Below, one piece after another: positions 28,294 through 36,987 of a stretch of DNA of 64,000 bases. The translations under genes and the position numbers were made by a program. The notes under the pieces are model-generated. The model made no database searches, had not been told where the DNA came from, and saw only the letters and a program-made list of their open reading frames with translations. This DNA comes from JADLHS01 sp964594985 (GTDB taxonomy: Bacteria > Verrucomicrobiota > Verrucomicrobiia > Limisphaerales > JADLHS01): NCBI GenBank assembly GCA_964594985.1, contig CAZQNQ010000020.1, positions 1-64,000 of the forward strand. The letters are read 5' to 3'. How positions within the stretch are numbered: the stretch's first letter is position 1; each line of letters begins with the position of its first letter.

Positions 28294-29651
28294 AACTGCC
28301 GAATTATTTTCTCGCCGATCTGCCGCCGGAGGCGACGTTGTCGCCCGCGCTGTTGAGTGATGCTTGCGCCACGTTGAAGCACAATCGCGAGAGCTATCTG
28401 TTGCAGCGCTCGACGGCTGACATCATCCGCGTGCTCACCGAGGTGGCGGCGGGTTGGCTGGAGTCGGAGAATCCGTTCCGCCAACTCGCGTTGGAGCATG
28501 GCCCGGCGCAACTCGGATTCAGTCGCGCGACGCTCGCGCGTGGGCTCGATAACTTTTTCCGCCAATTCACCGCCGAGAATTTTCACACGCTGTTGGAGCA
28601 GGAGCTTGGGAATGCGCGGCGGCTCGATGGAGTGGTGGCGAGTGAAACGGAGCGGGCCGGGGATCGCGCGGCCATTGCGACCGGGCCGGAGTTGCTGGTT
28701 CACATCGCGGCGGGGAACATTCCGAACCCAACTTTGATGAGCATGGTGCTCGGGCTGTTGACGCGTTCGGCGCAGTTTGTGAAGTGCGCCAGTGGCACGG
28801 CTTTGTTGCCCCGCTTGTTCGCGCATTCCATCTACGAATTGCAACCCAAGCTGGCGACATGTCTCGAAGTTGCCGAGTGGCGCGGCGGCAACGAAGCGTT
28901 GGAGGCGGCATTGTTCGCGGCAGCGGATTGCGTGACTGCGACGGGCAGCGATGAGACGTTGCTCGCGATTCGCAATCGGTTGCCGCCGCGCGTGCGTTTT
29001 CTCGGCTACGGCCATCGCGTCAGTTTTGGTTACGTGGCGGGTGAGGTGCTGACGCCGCTTCATGCCAGGAAAATCATCACGCGCGCGGCGGATGATGTCG
29101 TGGCGTGGGATCAACTGGGCTGTTTGTCGCCGCACGTCATTCATGTGCAGAGCGGCGGCGCGGTGTCGCCGGTGCAGTTTGCCGAGCAACTGGCCGACGA
29201 ACTGGCGCGGCGCGAAACCATCGAGCCGCGCGGAAAACTGTCGCCGGAAGCCGCCGCAACCATCGCGTCGCGCCGGGCCATTTATCAGGTACGGGCGGCG
29301 CATTCCTCCGACACGCATCTCTGGCACAGCAAGGATTCCACCGTGTGGACGGTGGTTTGCGAAGCGGACGCGCGTTTTCCCATCTCGTGTCTGTATCGGT
29401 TCATCTATGTGAAGCCGGTGAGCAATCTGACCGAGGTGATCCAGAACGCCGACGCGGTGCGCGGGCAGATTTCGACGGTGGGCGTGGCGGTGCCGGAGCA
29501 TCGGGCCGGGGAGATTGCCGCGCAACTGGCGCGTTGGGGGGTGACGCGGGTTTGTCCGCTGGGCCAGATGCAGAATCCGCCGTTGCCGTGGCGGCACGAC
29601 GGGCGACCCGCGTTGGGCGACCTGGTGACATGGACAGATTTTGAATCATGA
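28290..29651 (+). CDS. LuxC-like acyl-CoA (fatty acid) reductase
   Basis: NADPH-dependent reductase of the LuxC family, turning an acyl thioester into a fatty aldehyde. The aldehyde-dehydrogenase-like fold is recognisable from HIAAGNIPNPTLMSMVLGLL and GYGHRVSFGYV. The likely catalytic Cys is in AWDQLGCLSPHVIHVQSGG, the family motif. Length of 453 residues fits. It couples by ATGA overlaps to the MFS gene before it and the pterin synthase gene after it. Together with the LuxE-like synthetase it forms a fatty-acid reductase pair without luciferase. Confidence 0.88.
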   Translation: MKLPNYFLADLPPEATLSPALLSDACATLKHNRESYLLQRSTADIIRVLTEVAAGWLESENPFRQLALEHGPAQLGFSRATLARGLDNFFRQFTAENFHTLLEQELGNARRLDGVVASETERAGDRAAIATGPELLVHIAAGNIPNPTLMSMVLGLLTRSAQFVKCASGTALLPRLFAHSIYELQPKLATCLEVAEWRGGNEALEAALFAAADCVTATGSDETLLAIRNRLPPRVRFLGYGHRVSFGYVAGEVLTPLHARKIITRAADDVVAWDQLGCLSPHVIHVQSGGAVSPVQFAEQLADELARRETIEPRGKLSPEAAATIASRRAIYQVRAAHSSDTHLWHSKDSTVWTVVCEADARFPISCLYRFIYVKPVSNLTEVIQNADAVRGQISTVGVAVPEHRAGEIAAQLARWGVTRVCPLGQMQNPPLPWRHDGRPALGDLVTWTDFES

Positions 29652-30010
29652 AAATAGAGTTGAGAAAATCGTTTCAGTTTGAAGCGGCGCATTTGCTGCC
29701 GCATTTGCCGAAGGAGCACAAGTGTCGGCGATTGCACGGGCACAGCTTCACGGTGGAAGTCGTGGTAGCGGGTGAATGCGATCCCAAGCTGGGTTGGCTG
29801 ATGGATTACGCGGACATCAGCAAAGCGTTCAAACCGATCTGGGAAAAGCTGGATCATTACTACCTCAACGAAATTCCCGGTCTGGAAAATCCGACGAGCG
29901 AGGTGCTGGCGGTGTGGATCTGGCAGAAGCTCAAGCCCAGGCTGCCGCTGCTCACGGAAGTAGTGGTGGCGGAAACCTGCACGGCGCGGGCGGTGTATCG
30001 TGGCGAATGA
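29648..30010 (+). CDS. queD: 6-pyruvoyltetrahydropterin synthase / QueD family protein
   Basis: Zinc enzyme that either makes 6-carboxytetrahydropterin for queuosine (QueD) or acts on dihydroneopterin triphosphate in tetrahydropterin synthesis. Zinc ligands are His15, His30 and His32 (HGHSF); the catalytic Cys26 is in HKCRRLHGH, the QueD-like arrangement. At 120 residues it is a normal subunit. PTSEVLAVWIW and VVVAETCTARAVY are the other conserved blocks. No other queuosine gene is present. Its ATGA overlaps with luxC and apbE make it part of the same coupled operon, which is an unusual setting. Confidence 0.88.
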   Translation: MKIELRKSFQFEAAHLLPHLPKEHKCRRLHGHSFTVEVVVAGECDPKLGWLMDYADISKAFKPIWEKLDHYYLNEIPGLENPTSEVLAVWIWQKLKPRLPLLTEVVVAETCTARAVYRGE

Positions 30011-31155
30011 ATGACTTGTCTTTGATCATGAGTCCGAAAACCCCGCGCCGAAACACGGAGCAGGGATGCTCCGTGAACTCGCAGGCAGGGATGCCTGCGT
30101 TACGTAGCGCGGGCATCCCTGCCCGCGGGTTCTGGCGGCATCCATGCCGCCAGTTTCGCTGGCGCTATGCAGCCATTCTTCTTTTCGTGCTTTCGCTCGG
30201 CGGGGTTGCGGGTTGTCGCTCGATTTCTGCGCCGGAACTGTCGCGCTTTGAATTTCAACAGCCGTACATGGGAACGCTGTTCACCATCACGCTTTATGCG
30301 ACGAACGAAGTTTCCGCGCGGACGGCGGTGGCCGCGGCGTTTGCCAAAGTTGCGGCGCTGAATCAGATGATGACGGATTACGATCCGGAGAGCGAATTGA
30401 TGCAGCTATGTCGTCAGCCCGTTGGCCAGCCCGTACGCGTGAGCGCAGAATTGTTCGAGGTTCTGGCGGAATCGCAGCGCGTGGCGCGATTGAGCAATGG
30501 GGCGTTTGATCCGACCATCGGGCCGGTGGTGCGACTCTGGCGGCGGGCGCGCCGGACGGAAACCTTGCCGGCCCCGGAACAACTTGCCCATGCGCGGGAG
30601 CCGGTGGGCTGGCGGAAACTCTCGCTTGATGCTCAAAACCAAACCGTGACGTTGCTGGCGACCAACATGCAACTGGACCTCGGCGGCATCGCCAAAGGTT
30701 ACGCGGCGGACGCGGCCCTGAAGGTTTTGCGCGATCGCGGGATTCATTCTGCCTTGGTCGCAGCGAGTGGTGATATTGCGGTTGGCGACGCTCCGCCGGG
30801 GCAGCGGGGGTGGCTCGTGTCCATCGGTACGCCGTTCCAGCGTGAGGGCAAGGAGCGCACGTTTACTCTTCAGAATGCCGCCGTTTCTACGTCCGGCGAT
30901 TCGGAGCAGTTTGTGGTCATTGACGGGAAGCACTACTCGCACATCGTTGATCCGCGGACGGGCATGGGGCTGACCAATCGCTGCCAGGTTTCCATCATCG
31001 CCCCGCATGCGACCCAGACGGATGCGCTGGCGACTGCGGTGAGTATTCTGGGGGCGGAACTGGGGGCGGCCCTCGTCAAATCTGAACCGCATGCTTCAGC
31101 CATCATTTATCGAGAAACTTCGGCGGGTATCGAAACGGTTGAAGTAAATCGCTGA
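30007..31155 (+). CDS. apbE: ApbE-like FAD:protein FMN transferase lipoprotein
   Basis: Periplasmic flavin transferase that attaches FMN to Thr/Ser of exported redox proteins. Conserved: YMGTLFTITLYA near the start, MMTDYDPESELMQLC, NGAFDPTIGPVVRLWR, QLDLGGIAKGYAADAAL and HYSHIVDPRTGMGLTN. A lipobox (LSLGGVAGC) ends the signal helix near residue 72. Between the start codon, which overlaps the queD stop, and that helix lie about 40 residues translated from family B palindromes, giving an abnormally long n-region; GTG 30217-type internal starts would lose part of the helix. The true start is therefore uncertain. Confidence 0.88.
   Translation: MNDLSLIMSPKTPRRNTEQGCSVNSQAGMPALRSAGIPARGFWRHPCRQFRWRYAAILLFVLSLGGVAGCRSISAPELSRFEFQQPYMGTLFTITLYATNEVSARTAVAAAFAKVAALNQMMTDYDPESELMQLCRQPVGQPVRVSAELFEVLAESQRVARLSNGAFDPTIGPVVRLWRRARRTETLPAPEQLAHAREPVGWRKLSLDAQNQTVTLLATNMQLDLGGIAKGYAADAALKVLRDRGIHSALVAASGDIAVGDAPPGQRGWLVSIGTPFQREGKERTFTLQNAAVSTSGDSEQFVVIDGKHYSHIVDPRTGMGLTNRCQVSIIAPHATQTDALATAVSILGAELGAALVKSEPHASAIIYRETSAGIETVEVNR
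30053..30151. repeat. Family B palindrome cluster in the apbE leader
   Basis: Three consecutive hairpins: ACGGAGCAGGGATGCTCCGT, CGCAGGCAGGGATGCCTGCG and the pair GCGGGCATCCCTGCCCGC / GGCGGCATCCATGCCGCC. They are translated in frame ahead of the signal helix. Confidence 0.88.
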
Positions 31156-31183
31156 TTCATCCGGCACTGGCTGAAGCGAATTC

Positions 31184-31211
31184 TTGCGACCAGTCTGTTT
31201 CACCCTATACT
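31184..31211 (+). promoter_or_regulatory. Predicted mnmA promoter
   Basis: TTGCGA, 16-bp spacer, TATACT. The -10 ends 8 nt before the GTG chosen as start, so the mRNA would be leaderless or nearly so. Confidence 0.6.
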
Positions 31212-31219
31212 GGCGCACT

Positions 31220-32350
31220 GTGGTTACGGCCAAGAAACAACGCGTGATTTGCGGCATGAGCGGAGGAGTGGATTCCTCGGCGACGGCGGCGCTTTTGCAG
31301 GAGCAAGGTTTCGACGTGGTCGGCATCACGCTCAAGCTCTGGCCGCAGGATTGTGTGAATCGCGCGGAGGACAAGTGTTGCGGGCCGCAGGCGGTCACGG
31401 ATGCGCGGTCGGTCTGTCACAAGCTGGGGATTCCTTACTACCTCATTGACGAATCGGCGGAATTCCAGAAGCACGTCATCCAATATTTTGCCGACGAATA
31501 CAAGGCCGGGCGCACGCCGAATCCGTGTGTGATGTGCAATCAGAATCTCAAGTTCGGGCGGCTCATTGATCGCGCGAATCAACTCGGCGCGGACTTCATC
31601 GCCACCGGACATTTCGCACGAATTGAGAGACCCCTCACCCCGGCCCTCTCCCCATCCGATGGGGAGAGGGTGGCGAAGCCGGGAGCGGGGCGTGTGTTGC
31701 TCAAGCGCGGGAAGGATTTGCGCAAGGATCAAAGTTATTTCCTGTTCTCGCTGCGGCAGGATCAACTCGTGCGGGCGCTGTTTCCGCTCGGGGAAAAGAC
31801 CAAGAGCGACACGCGGGAAGTGGCGCGGCATTGCAATCTCAAGACTGCTGACAAGGAAGAGAGCATGGAAATCTGCTTCGTGCCGGATAACAACTACGGC
31901 GGCTTTCTCCAGCAGGCGAATCTCGTGCAAAAGACGCGCGGTGAAATCGTGGACGTGCATGGTCAGGTGCTCGGGCATCACGATGGCATTGCGTTTTACA
32001 CCATTGGCCAGCGGAAAGGATTGGGGCTTTCCACCCCGAAGCCGCTTTACGTCATCGAGCTGGATGCGGAGAACAATCGCGTGGTGGTGGGGGATGATTC
32101 GGCGTTGGATCGCGACGAGTTCACGGTGCAGAACTGCAACTGGATTCCATGGGAGAATCCGCCCGCGAGCATCGAGGTGACGGCGAAGATTCGTTACAAC
32201 CATCCCGGCACGCCCGCAACGGTGACGCCGCTGGAACAAGGGCGTGCTAAAGTAAAACTGCATACGCCCCAACGCGCCGTGACACCGGGGCAGGCTTCCG
32301 TTTTCTACCAAGACGATTTGGTGGTCGGCGGCGGGTGGATTACACGGTAG
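31220..32350 (+). CDS. mnmA: tRNA-specific 2-thiouridylase MnmA, with in-frame palindrome insertion
   Basis: Thiolates U34 of Lys, Glu and Gln tRNAs. The PP-loop GMSGGVDSSATAALL is at the N-terminus; Cys in PNPCVMCNQNLKFG and Cys in EESMEICFVPDN form the catalytic pair; GQRKGLGL is the tRNA-binding block. About residues 138-157 (RPLTPALSPSDGERVAKPG) are a translated family C palindrome between TGHFARIE and RVLLKRGKDLRKDQSYFL, where homologues have a short beta turn. GTG is chosen because a -10 lies 8 nt upstream; an in-frame ATG 36 bp earlier overlaps the -35. All catalytic residues are kept. Confidence 0.94.
   Translation: MVTAKKQRVICGMSGGVDSSATAALLQEQGFDVVGITLKLWPQDCVNRAEDKCCGPQAVTDARSVCHKLGIPYYLIDESAEFQKHVIQYFADEYKAGRTPNPCVMCNQNLKFGRLIDRANQLGADFIATGHFARIERPLTPALSPSDGERVAKPGAGRVLLKRGKDLRKDQSYFLFSLRQDQLVRALFPLGEKTKSDTREVARHCNLKTADKEESMEICFVPDNNYGGFLQQANLVQKTRGEIVDVHGQVLGHHDGIAFYTIGQRKGLGLSTPKPLYVIELDAENNRVVVGDDSALDRDEFTVQNCNWIPWENPPASIEVTAKIRYNHPGTPATVTPLEQGRAKVKLHTPQRAVTPGQASVFYQDDLVVGGGWITR
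31631..31690. repeat. Family C palindrome inside mnmA
   Basis: CCCCTCACCCCGGCCCTCTC and CCCATCCGATGGGGAGAGGG form the hairpin; the distal arm is degraded (TGGCGAAGCCGGGAGCGGGG). Read in the same frame as the copy in the uvrD-like gene. Confidence 0.9.
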
Positions 32351-32352
32351 CC

Positions 32353-32380
32353 TTGCAGAAAGACAAGCGCGGGTTAGACT
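32353..32380 (+). promoter_or_regulatory. Predicted promoter of the toxin-antitoxin pair
   Basis: TTGCAG, 16-bp spacer, TAGACT, beginning 2 bp after the mnmA stop. The antitoxin ATG is 6 nt beyond the -10, again predicting a leaderless transcript. Confidence 0.55.
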
Positions 32381-32386
32381 GTTGGC

Positions 32387-32584
32387 ATGAGCTTCGAGCA
32401 GATCAAAAGCGAAGTGGCCTTGCTGAGCCAGCGCCAGCAGGAAGAACTCATTTCTTACACGCTGCAACTGCGCTACGCGCGCGACGAACAGTTTCACCAC
32501 GAAGTCACCGACCGGCTCAACGACAAGGACAAATCCCACTGGCTGACGCCGGACGAATTTGAACGTCGGTTGGACAACAACTGA
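32387..32584 (+). CDS. Putative antitoxin (addiction-module type)
   Basis: A 65-residue acidic, helical protein starting MSFEQIKSEVALLSQRQQEE and ending in a charged tail (LTPDEFERRLDNN). Size, composition and position 5 bp ahead of a RelE/ParE-like gene suggest the antitoxin of a type II toxin-antitoxin pair. No DNA-binding fold is obvious from sequence, so autoregulation is only inferred. Confidence 0.6.
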   Translation: MSFEQIKSEVALLSQRQQEELISYTLQLRYARDEQFHHEVTDRLNDKDKSHWLTPDEFERRLDNN

Positions 32585-32589
32585 CTTCG

Positions 32590-32844
32590 ATGCGGCCTTA
32601 CGCGGTCTTCATCAGCGAGCAAGCAATCGCTTCTGCGCCCCGATCTGGTTCGGCGCGGGAACAGGTGATGAGATTTGTCCGTTCGCTGGCGGAGAACCCC
32701 AATGCCGTTGGGGATTTTAAGGAGGCTGACAATGCGGGCCGGGTCGTTCAGGTGAAGATCATCGGTCGTTACGCCGTGACATATTGGACCGATCATGCCG
32801 TCGCGGAAGTGAAAGTCACTCATATCAAGTCAGCGGATAAATAG
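32590..32844 (+). CDS. Putative RelE/ParE-superfamily toxin
   Basis: An 84-residue basic protein: MRPYAVFISEQAI, a helical middle (REQVMRFVRSLAENP), then two strands AGRVVQVKIIGRYAVTYWTDHAVAEVKVTHI. The pattern helix, helix, then strands with a conserved Arg before Y-A-V-T-Y-W matches RelE/ParE-like folds (ribonuclease or gyrase inhibitor). Second gene of the pair; the exact target is unknown. Confidence 0.6.
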   Translation: MRPYAVFISEQAIASAPRSGSAREQVMRFVRSLAENPNAVGDFKEADNAGRVVQVKIIGRYAVTYWTDHAVAEVKVTHIKSADK

Positions 32845-32934
32845 TTTCTCGAACACCGCCGACTCCGAATCCGCCGATGACGCTGATGGCACAGATTTTT
32901 AATCTGCGGGACTCTGCGAAATCTGCGGACCACC

Positions 32935-34449
32935 TCAGTAAACCAGCACCAACACCGCCGCCTGCTCCGCCTCCTTCACCACGTCCTCAAACTTCTTCTC
33001 CTTGGTGGACGGCTCTTTGAGTTTGGCTGCCACTTCGGGAACGGATTCCAGAAAGCTCAGGAGATAACTGCTCTTCACCGTGTAATTCACATTCTCCGGG
33101 AGCGTGCCGCTCATGGCCAATGCTGCCGAAGCATTCAGTTTTGCGGAAACCACGCCCACCACGTTCCCGCGCTCATCCACCAACGCCCCGCCCGAATTGC
33201 CCGGCTGCACCGGCACGCTGATCTGGAAATACCGCGCGTCATCCCCCGCACCGGACAGCGCCGCGATCTCCCCCTTGGCCAGCTTGGGCGCGAACCCTTG
33301 CAACCCGATGTTGGGGAAACCCACCGTCGCCACCGTGCCGCCCAACTTCACTCCGCGACTCGCCGCCACCGGCAACGCCGCGAACCGCCCCTCCGCCTTG
33401 AGCAACGCCAGATCATTCGCCGCATCCACCTTCACCACCCTGGCGGAAATAATTCCTACGCTCGTGAACAAGCGAACCTGCGCGGCATGTTTGATCACAT
33501 GATAATTTGAAATCAAATAACCAGTTTCTGTGATGAAAAATCCTGTGCCGCTGGCTGCGAGACAGGAATCAGCAACACTCCTTTCTGAAGCGGAATCGCG
33601 CGAATTCAATGCTTTGCGCGGCTTGAACTCACGCGCCAGTCTTTGTCCCTTTGCAATTTGCTCCGGCGTCATCACGGTTTCCTGCGCAGTCAGAACTTTT
33701 TTCGCCCTCTCATATCCTTGCGCCGTCGCCAGCGATAACCATTTGTAACCTTCCACTTGATTTTTTGCTACACCTTGGCCAAGGAAGTAGTGGACGCCCA
33801 GATAGGCTTGACCCTCAGCGTCATTCTGATCGGCGGCTCTGCGAAACCACTCCACTGCCTCCGCCTCATCCTTTGTCACGCCTTGGCCTTTTGAGTAGCA
33901 GAGGCCAAGCTGGTATTGAGCCTTGGCGTAATTTTGCTCGGCAGCAGCTTTGCCAAACCACTTCACTGCCTCCACCTCATCCTTCGCCGTGCCTCGGCCA
34001 TTGGCGTAGCTGATACCCACGTTATATTGAGCCTCGGCGTTATTCTGTCTAGCGGCTTTCAGGAACCACTTCACCGCCTCAACTTCGTCTTTCGCCACGC
34101 CATTGCTATCTGCGTAGCAACTGCCTAGAAGGCATTGGGCCAAGGCGCAATTCTGCTCGGCAGCTTTCTGAAACCATTTCACCGCCTCCACTTCATCCTT
34201 TGCCGCGCCTTGGCCATCCCGGTAGCAGACGCCCAGAAGGCACTGGGCCAAGGCGTAATTTTGCTCGGCAGCTTTTCGAACCCACTTCACCTTCTCAACC
34301 TCATCCTTCGTCACGCCACTGCCGTTAGAGTAGAAACGAGCGACTTTTAGTTGGGCTTCAACGTCACCCTTTACTGCTTTGGCCATTGTTTCTTCAAACG
34401 CCGTGCCTTCGGCGTTACGCATGTTCGCAGATAAATTATGTTCGTTCAT
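32935..34449 (-). CDS. Sel1-repeat protein fused to a trypsin-like serine protease
   Basis: 504 residues in two parts. Residues 25-265 hold six to seven Sel1-type TPR-like repeats, each with an A-x-Y-x-L-G-x-x-Y-x-x-G-x-G-V pattern and KDEVEAVKWF. Residues 300-480 are a chymotrypsin/Deg-like protease: His in LISNYHVIKHAA, Asp in DAANDLALLKAE, Ser in QPGNSGGALVDERG. No PDZ domain follows and no signal peptide is visible, so the protein may be cytoplasmic. The repeats are probably a protein-interaction arm delivering substrates or partners. The DNA of the repeats is also highly similar, consistent with recent expansion. Confidence 0.88.
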   Translation of the reverse strand: MNEHNLSANMRNAEGTAFEETMAKAVKGDVEAQLKVARFYSNGSGVTKDEVEKVKWVRKAAEQNYALAQCLLGVCYRDGQGAAKDEVEAVKWFQKAAEQNCALAQCLLGSCYADSNGVAKDEVEAVKWFLKAARQNNAEAQYNVGISYANGRGTAKDEVEAVKWFGKAAAEQNYAKAQYQLGLCYSKGQGVTKDEAEAVEWFRRAADQNDAEGQAYLGVHYFLGQGVAKNQVEGYKWLSLATAQGYERAKKVLTAQETVMTPEQIAKGQRLAREFKPRKALNSRDSASERSVADSCLAASGTGFFITETGYLISNYHVIKHAAQVRLFTSVGIISARVVKVDAANDLALLKAEGRFAALPVAASRGVKLGGTVATVGFPNIGLQGFAPKLAKGEIAALSGAGDDARYFQISVPVQPGNSGGALVDERGNVVGVVSAKLNASAALAMSGTLPENVNYTVKSSYLLSFLESVPEVAAKLKEPSTKEKKFEDVVKEAEQAAVLVLVY

Positions 34450-34715
34450 ATTTCTCCGTTTGATTCACTGTGGAGAAAGTGGCGGGCTGTTGCTTGCACC
34501 CGTCTGCAAGCAATACCAAAGGGAAGCAACCATGCCAACCGATTCGTCTCCGAGTCCGCCTGCAGTCGCCGTAGCGGTAGCTGGTCGCTGGCGGTCGCTT
34601 GCCCAGACCGGATGGGCGCGACCATCGCACCGTCGCGAGCATCTGGTCTGAACCGCTTCGCGACTTTTGATTTACCTCTGAAACCCTTGCCAATACAATC
34701 TGCATCGAAAATTGC

Positions 34716-35195
34716 ATGTTCTGGAACCGCGAACATTCGCCGGATGCAGACGATTATGTGAGACGCATTCATCACATCATGCTGTTTGCTGCATCCCTCG
34801 CTGGCAAAACCAAGCCGCAGGTTGCACAAACACTGCGCGACGGGCTCGGCATCGAAATCGAACACATAGATGATTCCGAAGATCGCACATGGGCTGACAG
34901 CACAATCGACGATCTTACCGTTTCCTTTTCACTAGACTTCAAAAACCCAAACCTTGTTTCACAGGTTCAAATTATGGGATACGGAGTCATAGACACCCTT
35001 TTAATTTGCGCCAATTGTTTGGAATTGGGCGAACCACGGAGGGTCAATTTTACTATGGATCTGGTGGATCGACAAACACGACCCACACCAGCACTTGCGA
35101 GAATTGTTGCCGGAAAACTAATGCAACATCCTGATTTTGAAAGCGAGTCATTTGGGACTACAAACCTGTTGATGCAGCGGAATCGCGACAGATAA
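34716..35195 (+). CDS. Hypothetical protein
   Basis: A 159-residue soluble protein, not recognised. It begins MFWNREHSPDADDYVRRIHH, has no signal peptide or membrane segment, and has a predicted mixed alpha/beta make-up with an acidic middle (IEIEHIDDSEDRTWADSTIDDL). Codon use is more AT-rich than neighbouring genes. It borders the 1.8-kb repeat array and may be a recent arrival. Nothing in the 266 bp upstream is recognisable apart from the oppositely oriented Sel1-protease start. Confidence 0.5.
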   Translation: MFWNREHSPDADDYVRRIHHIMLFAASLAGKTKPQVAQTLRDGLGIEIEHIDDSEDRTWADSTIDDLTVSFSLDFKNPNLVSQVQIMGYGVIDTLLICANCLELGEPRRVNFTMDLVDRQTRPTPALARIVAGKLMQHPDFESESFGTTNLLMQRNRDR

Positions 35196-36987
35196 GGTTT
35201 GCCGCAGCACCTCGTAGTAACTTGCTCACGCATTCGCCCAACACCTCGCTAAGCCACACGGACACGCAAAGAAGCACTCCAGTTTTCCCTGCACATCCGC
35301 CATCATCTGATTTCGGCGAGCCAAGCGCGACCGGTGGCGTTGCCAACCGCCCGCTCGGTCCGGGGAATCATTGGCAGCGGAATAAAGTTTGAGGCGTTCC
35401 CGGAGCGCGGACGGTCCCGTCCGCAGCGCGTGAACCGAGAGAGAAGCTTGCAGATCAATCAACGCGTTCTGGCCTAGCGCAGCGCTGCGGGCGCGGGACC
35501 GCCCGCGCTCCGTCCACTTCCCCAGCGCCAGCGGCGCGACATGTTTGTAGAACTCCAGCCGCAAAAAATCCCAAGCTCCGTTAGGAGCGACATCTTCCCA
35601 TCGGGCCTGCCGATGATGCCGCTCCTAACGGAGCTTGGTTGGTTGGTGCTCGCGAAACTACAAATATGTCAGCCCTAACGGGCTTTTCCTGCACCTTCCA
35701 CCACTATCTGATTCCGGCGCGACAAGTCGGCGCGACCGGTGGCGTGGCCAACCGCCAGCTCGGTCAGGGGAATCATTGGCAGCGGAATAAAGTCCGAGGC
35801 GTTCCTGAATTGAATTGCCGCAACAGAACGCAAAGAGCGCAAAGGGAGGGGAGGCAAACTGATTTGCCGGGAACAATCTGACGGCATCCTCCTTTCAGGC
35901 TTGGCCCGTCCCGCTTTGTGTTCTCTGCGTTCTCTCGCGGCCCACTTCGGTTTTTGGGATAAAGTCCGAGGCGTTCCTGCAAAGAGTCATTCCCCTGACC
36001 CTCATTCCGCTGCCAACAGTGTCCCGTCCGAAAGCGGTGCTAAAGCCACGCGCACTCCAGACGCTTCGCGAGAATGGTAGGGCTCGCAGTCCTCTGCGAG
36101 CCGCCTGTTGGAACAGGAGCGTTCTAGTTTACAATGCCGGCGCGCACGGAGTGACGCGCCCTACCATTCGCCGGGCGTCAGCAAACCGCGCGGAGCGTCT
36201 GGACTGCGGCGCGTTCACCGCCGCTTTTCCCAGCGCCAGCGGCGCGACATATTTATAGAAACCCGGCTCATAAGAATCCCAAGCTCCGTCGGAGCGGCAT
36301 CTTCTCATCGGGCCAGCCGATGATGTCGCTCCTAACGGAGCTTGGTTGGTTGCGGGTGTCGAACTATAAATATGTCAGCCCTGACGGGCTTTTCCTGCGC
36401 CCTCCGCCTTGATCTAATTTCGGCGAGCCAAGTCGGCGCGACCGGTGGCGTGGCCAACCGCCAACTCGGTCCGGGGACTAATTGGCCGCGGAATGAACGG
36501 CACGGGGATCAAACCGGAATCCATTCCAACATTGAAATCAGAATCATGGGGGCAAAATGATGACTGCAAAAGCGGCATGATTCTGATCCCATCATTTTGA
36601 CCTTGTCTCCTGATCCATACACAGGCGGTCCAGAAAAGAGTCATTCCCCTGACCCTCATTCCGCTGACGAATGCGTGCCATCCCAAAGCGGTGCTAAAGC
36701 CACCCGCACTCCAGACGCTTCGCGAGAATGGTAGGGCTCGCAGTCCTCTGCGAGTTGCCTGTTGGAACGAACGCGTTCTGATTCACCACGATGGCGCGCA
36801 CGGAGTGACGCGCCCTACCACCATTCCCAGCGCCAGCGGCGCGACATGTTTATAGAAAACCGGCTCGTAAGAATCCCAAGCTCCGACGGAGCTTGGTTGA
36901 TTTATTGATCGCAAAACTACAAATATGTCAGCCCTGACGGGCTTGGTTCGCGCCCTTGCCGCTTTGCGCCTTGGCGTTGAATTCCAT
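35196..36987. repeat. Non-coding array of six repeated modules in tandem
   Basis: No credible gene in 1.8 kb. Instead modules recur in fixed order: GCGCCAGCGGCGCGACATG (35.52, 36.23, 36.83 kb), a hairpin of CCAAGCTCCGTTAGGAGC type (35.57, 36.28, 36.87 kb), ATATGTCAGCCCTGACGGGC (35.66, 36.37, 36.92 kb), CGACCGGTGGCGTGGCCAAC (35.33, 35.73, 36.44 kb), GAGTCATTCCCCTGACCCTC (35.99, 36.64 kb), GCGGTGCTAAAGCCACGC with GTAGGGCTCGCAGTCCTCTG (36.03, 36.68 kb), and a family F arm (36.14, 36.79 kb). This is about 2.5 copies of a 600-700 bp unit. Confidence 0.85.
35402..35511. repeat. Family G palindrome (GGAGCGCGGACGGTCCC)
   Basis: GGAGCGCGGACGGTCCCGTC on the left and GCGGGACCGCCCGCGCTCC on the right are inverted arms about 75 bp apart, with inner CGCAGCGCG / CGCGCTGCG-like pairing. 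Confidence 0.7.

Noticed and set aside
25823..29651. Bioluminescence operon
   Set aside because: LuxE-like and LuxC-like enzymes are present but luxA, luxB and luxD are not; aldehyde metabolism is the safer reading.
35196..36987. Possible CRISPR array in the repeat-rich region
   Set aside because: Repeats are of different sequence and length, ordered as 600-700 bp modules, with no uniform spacers and no cas genes.
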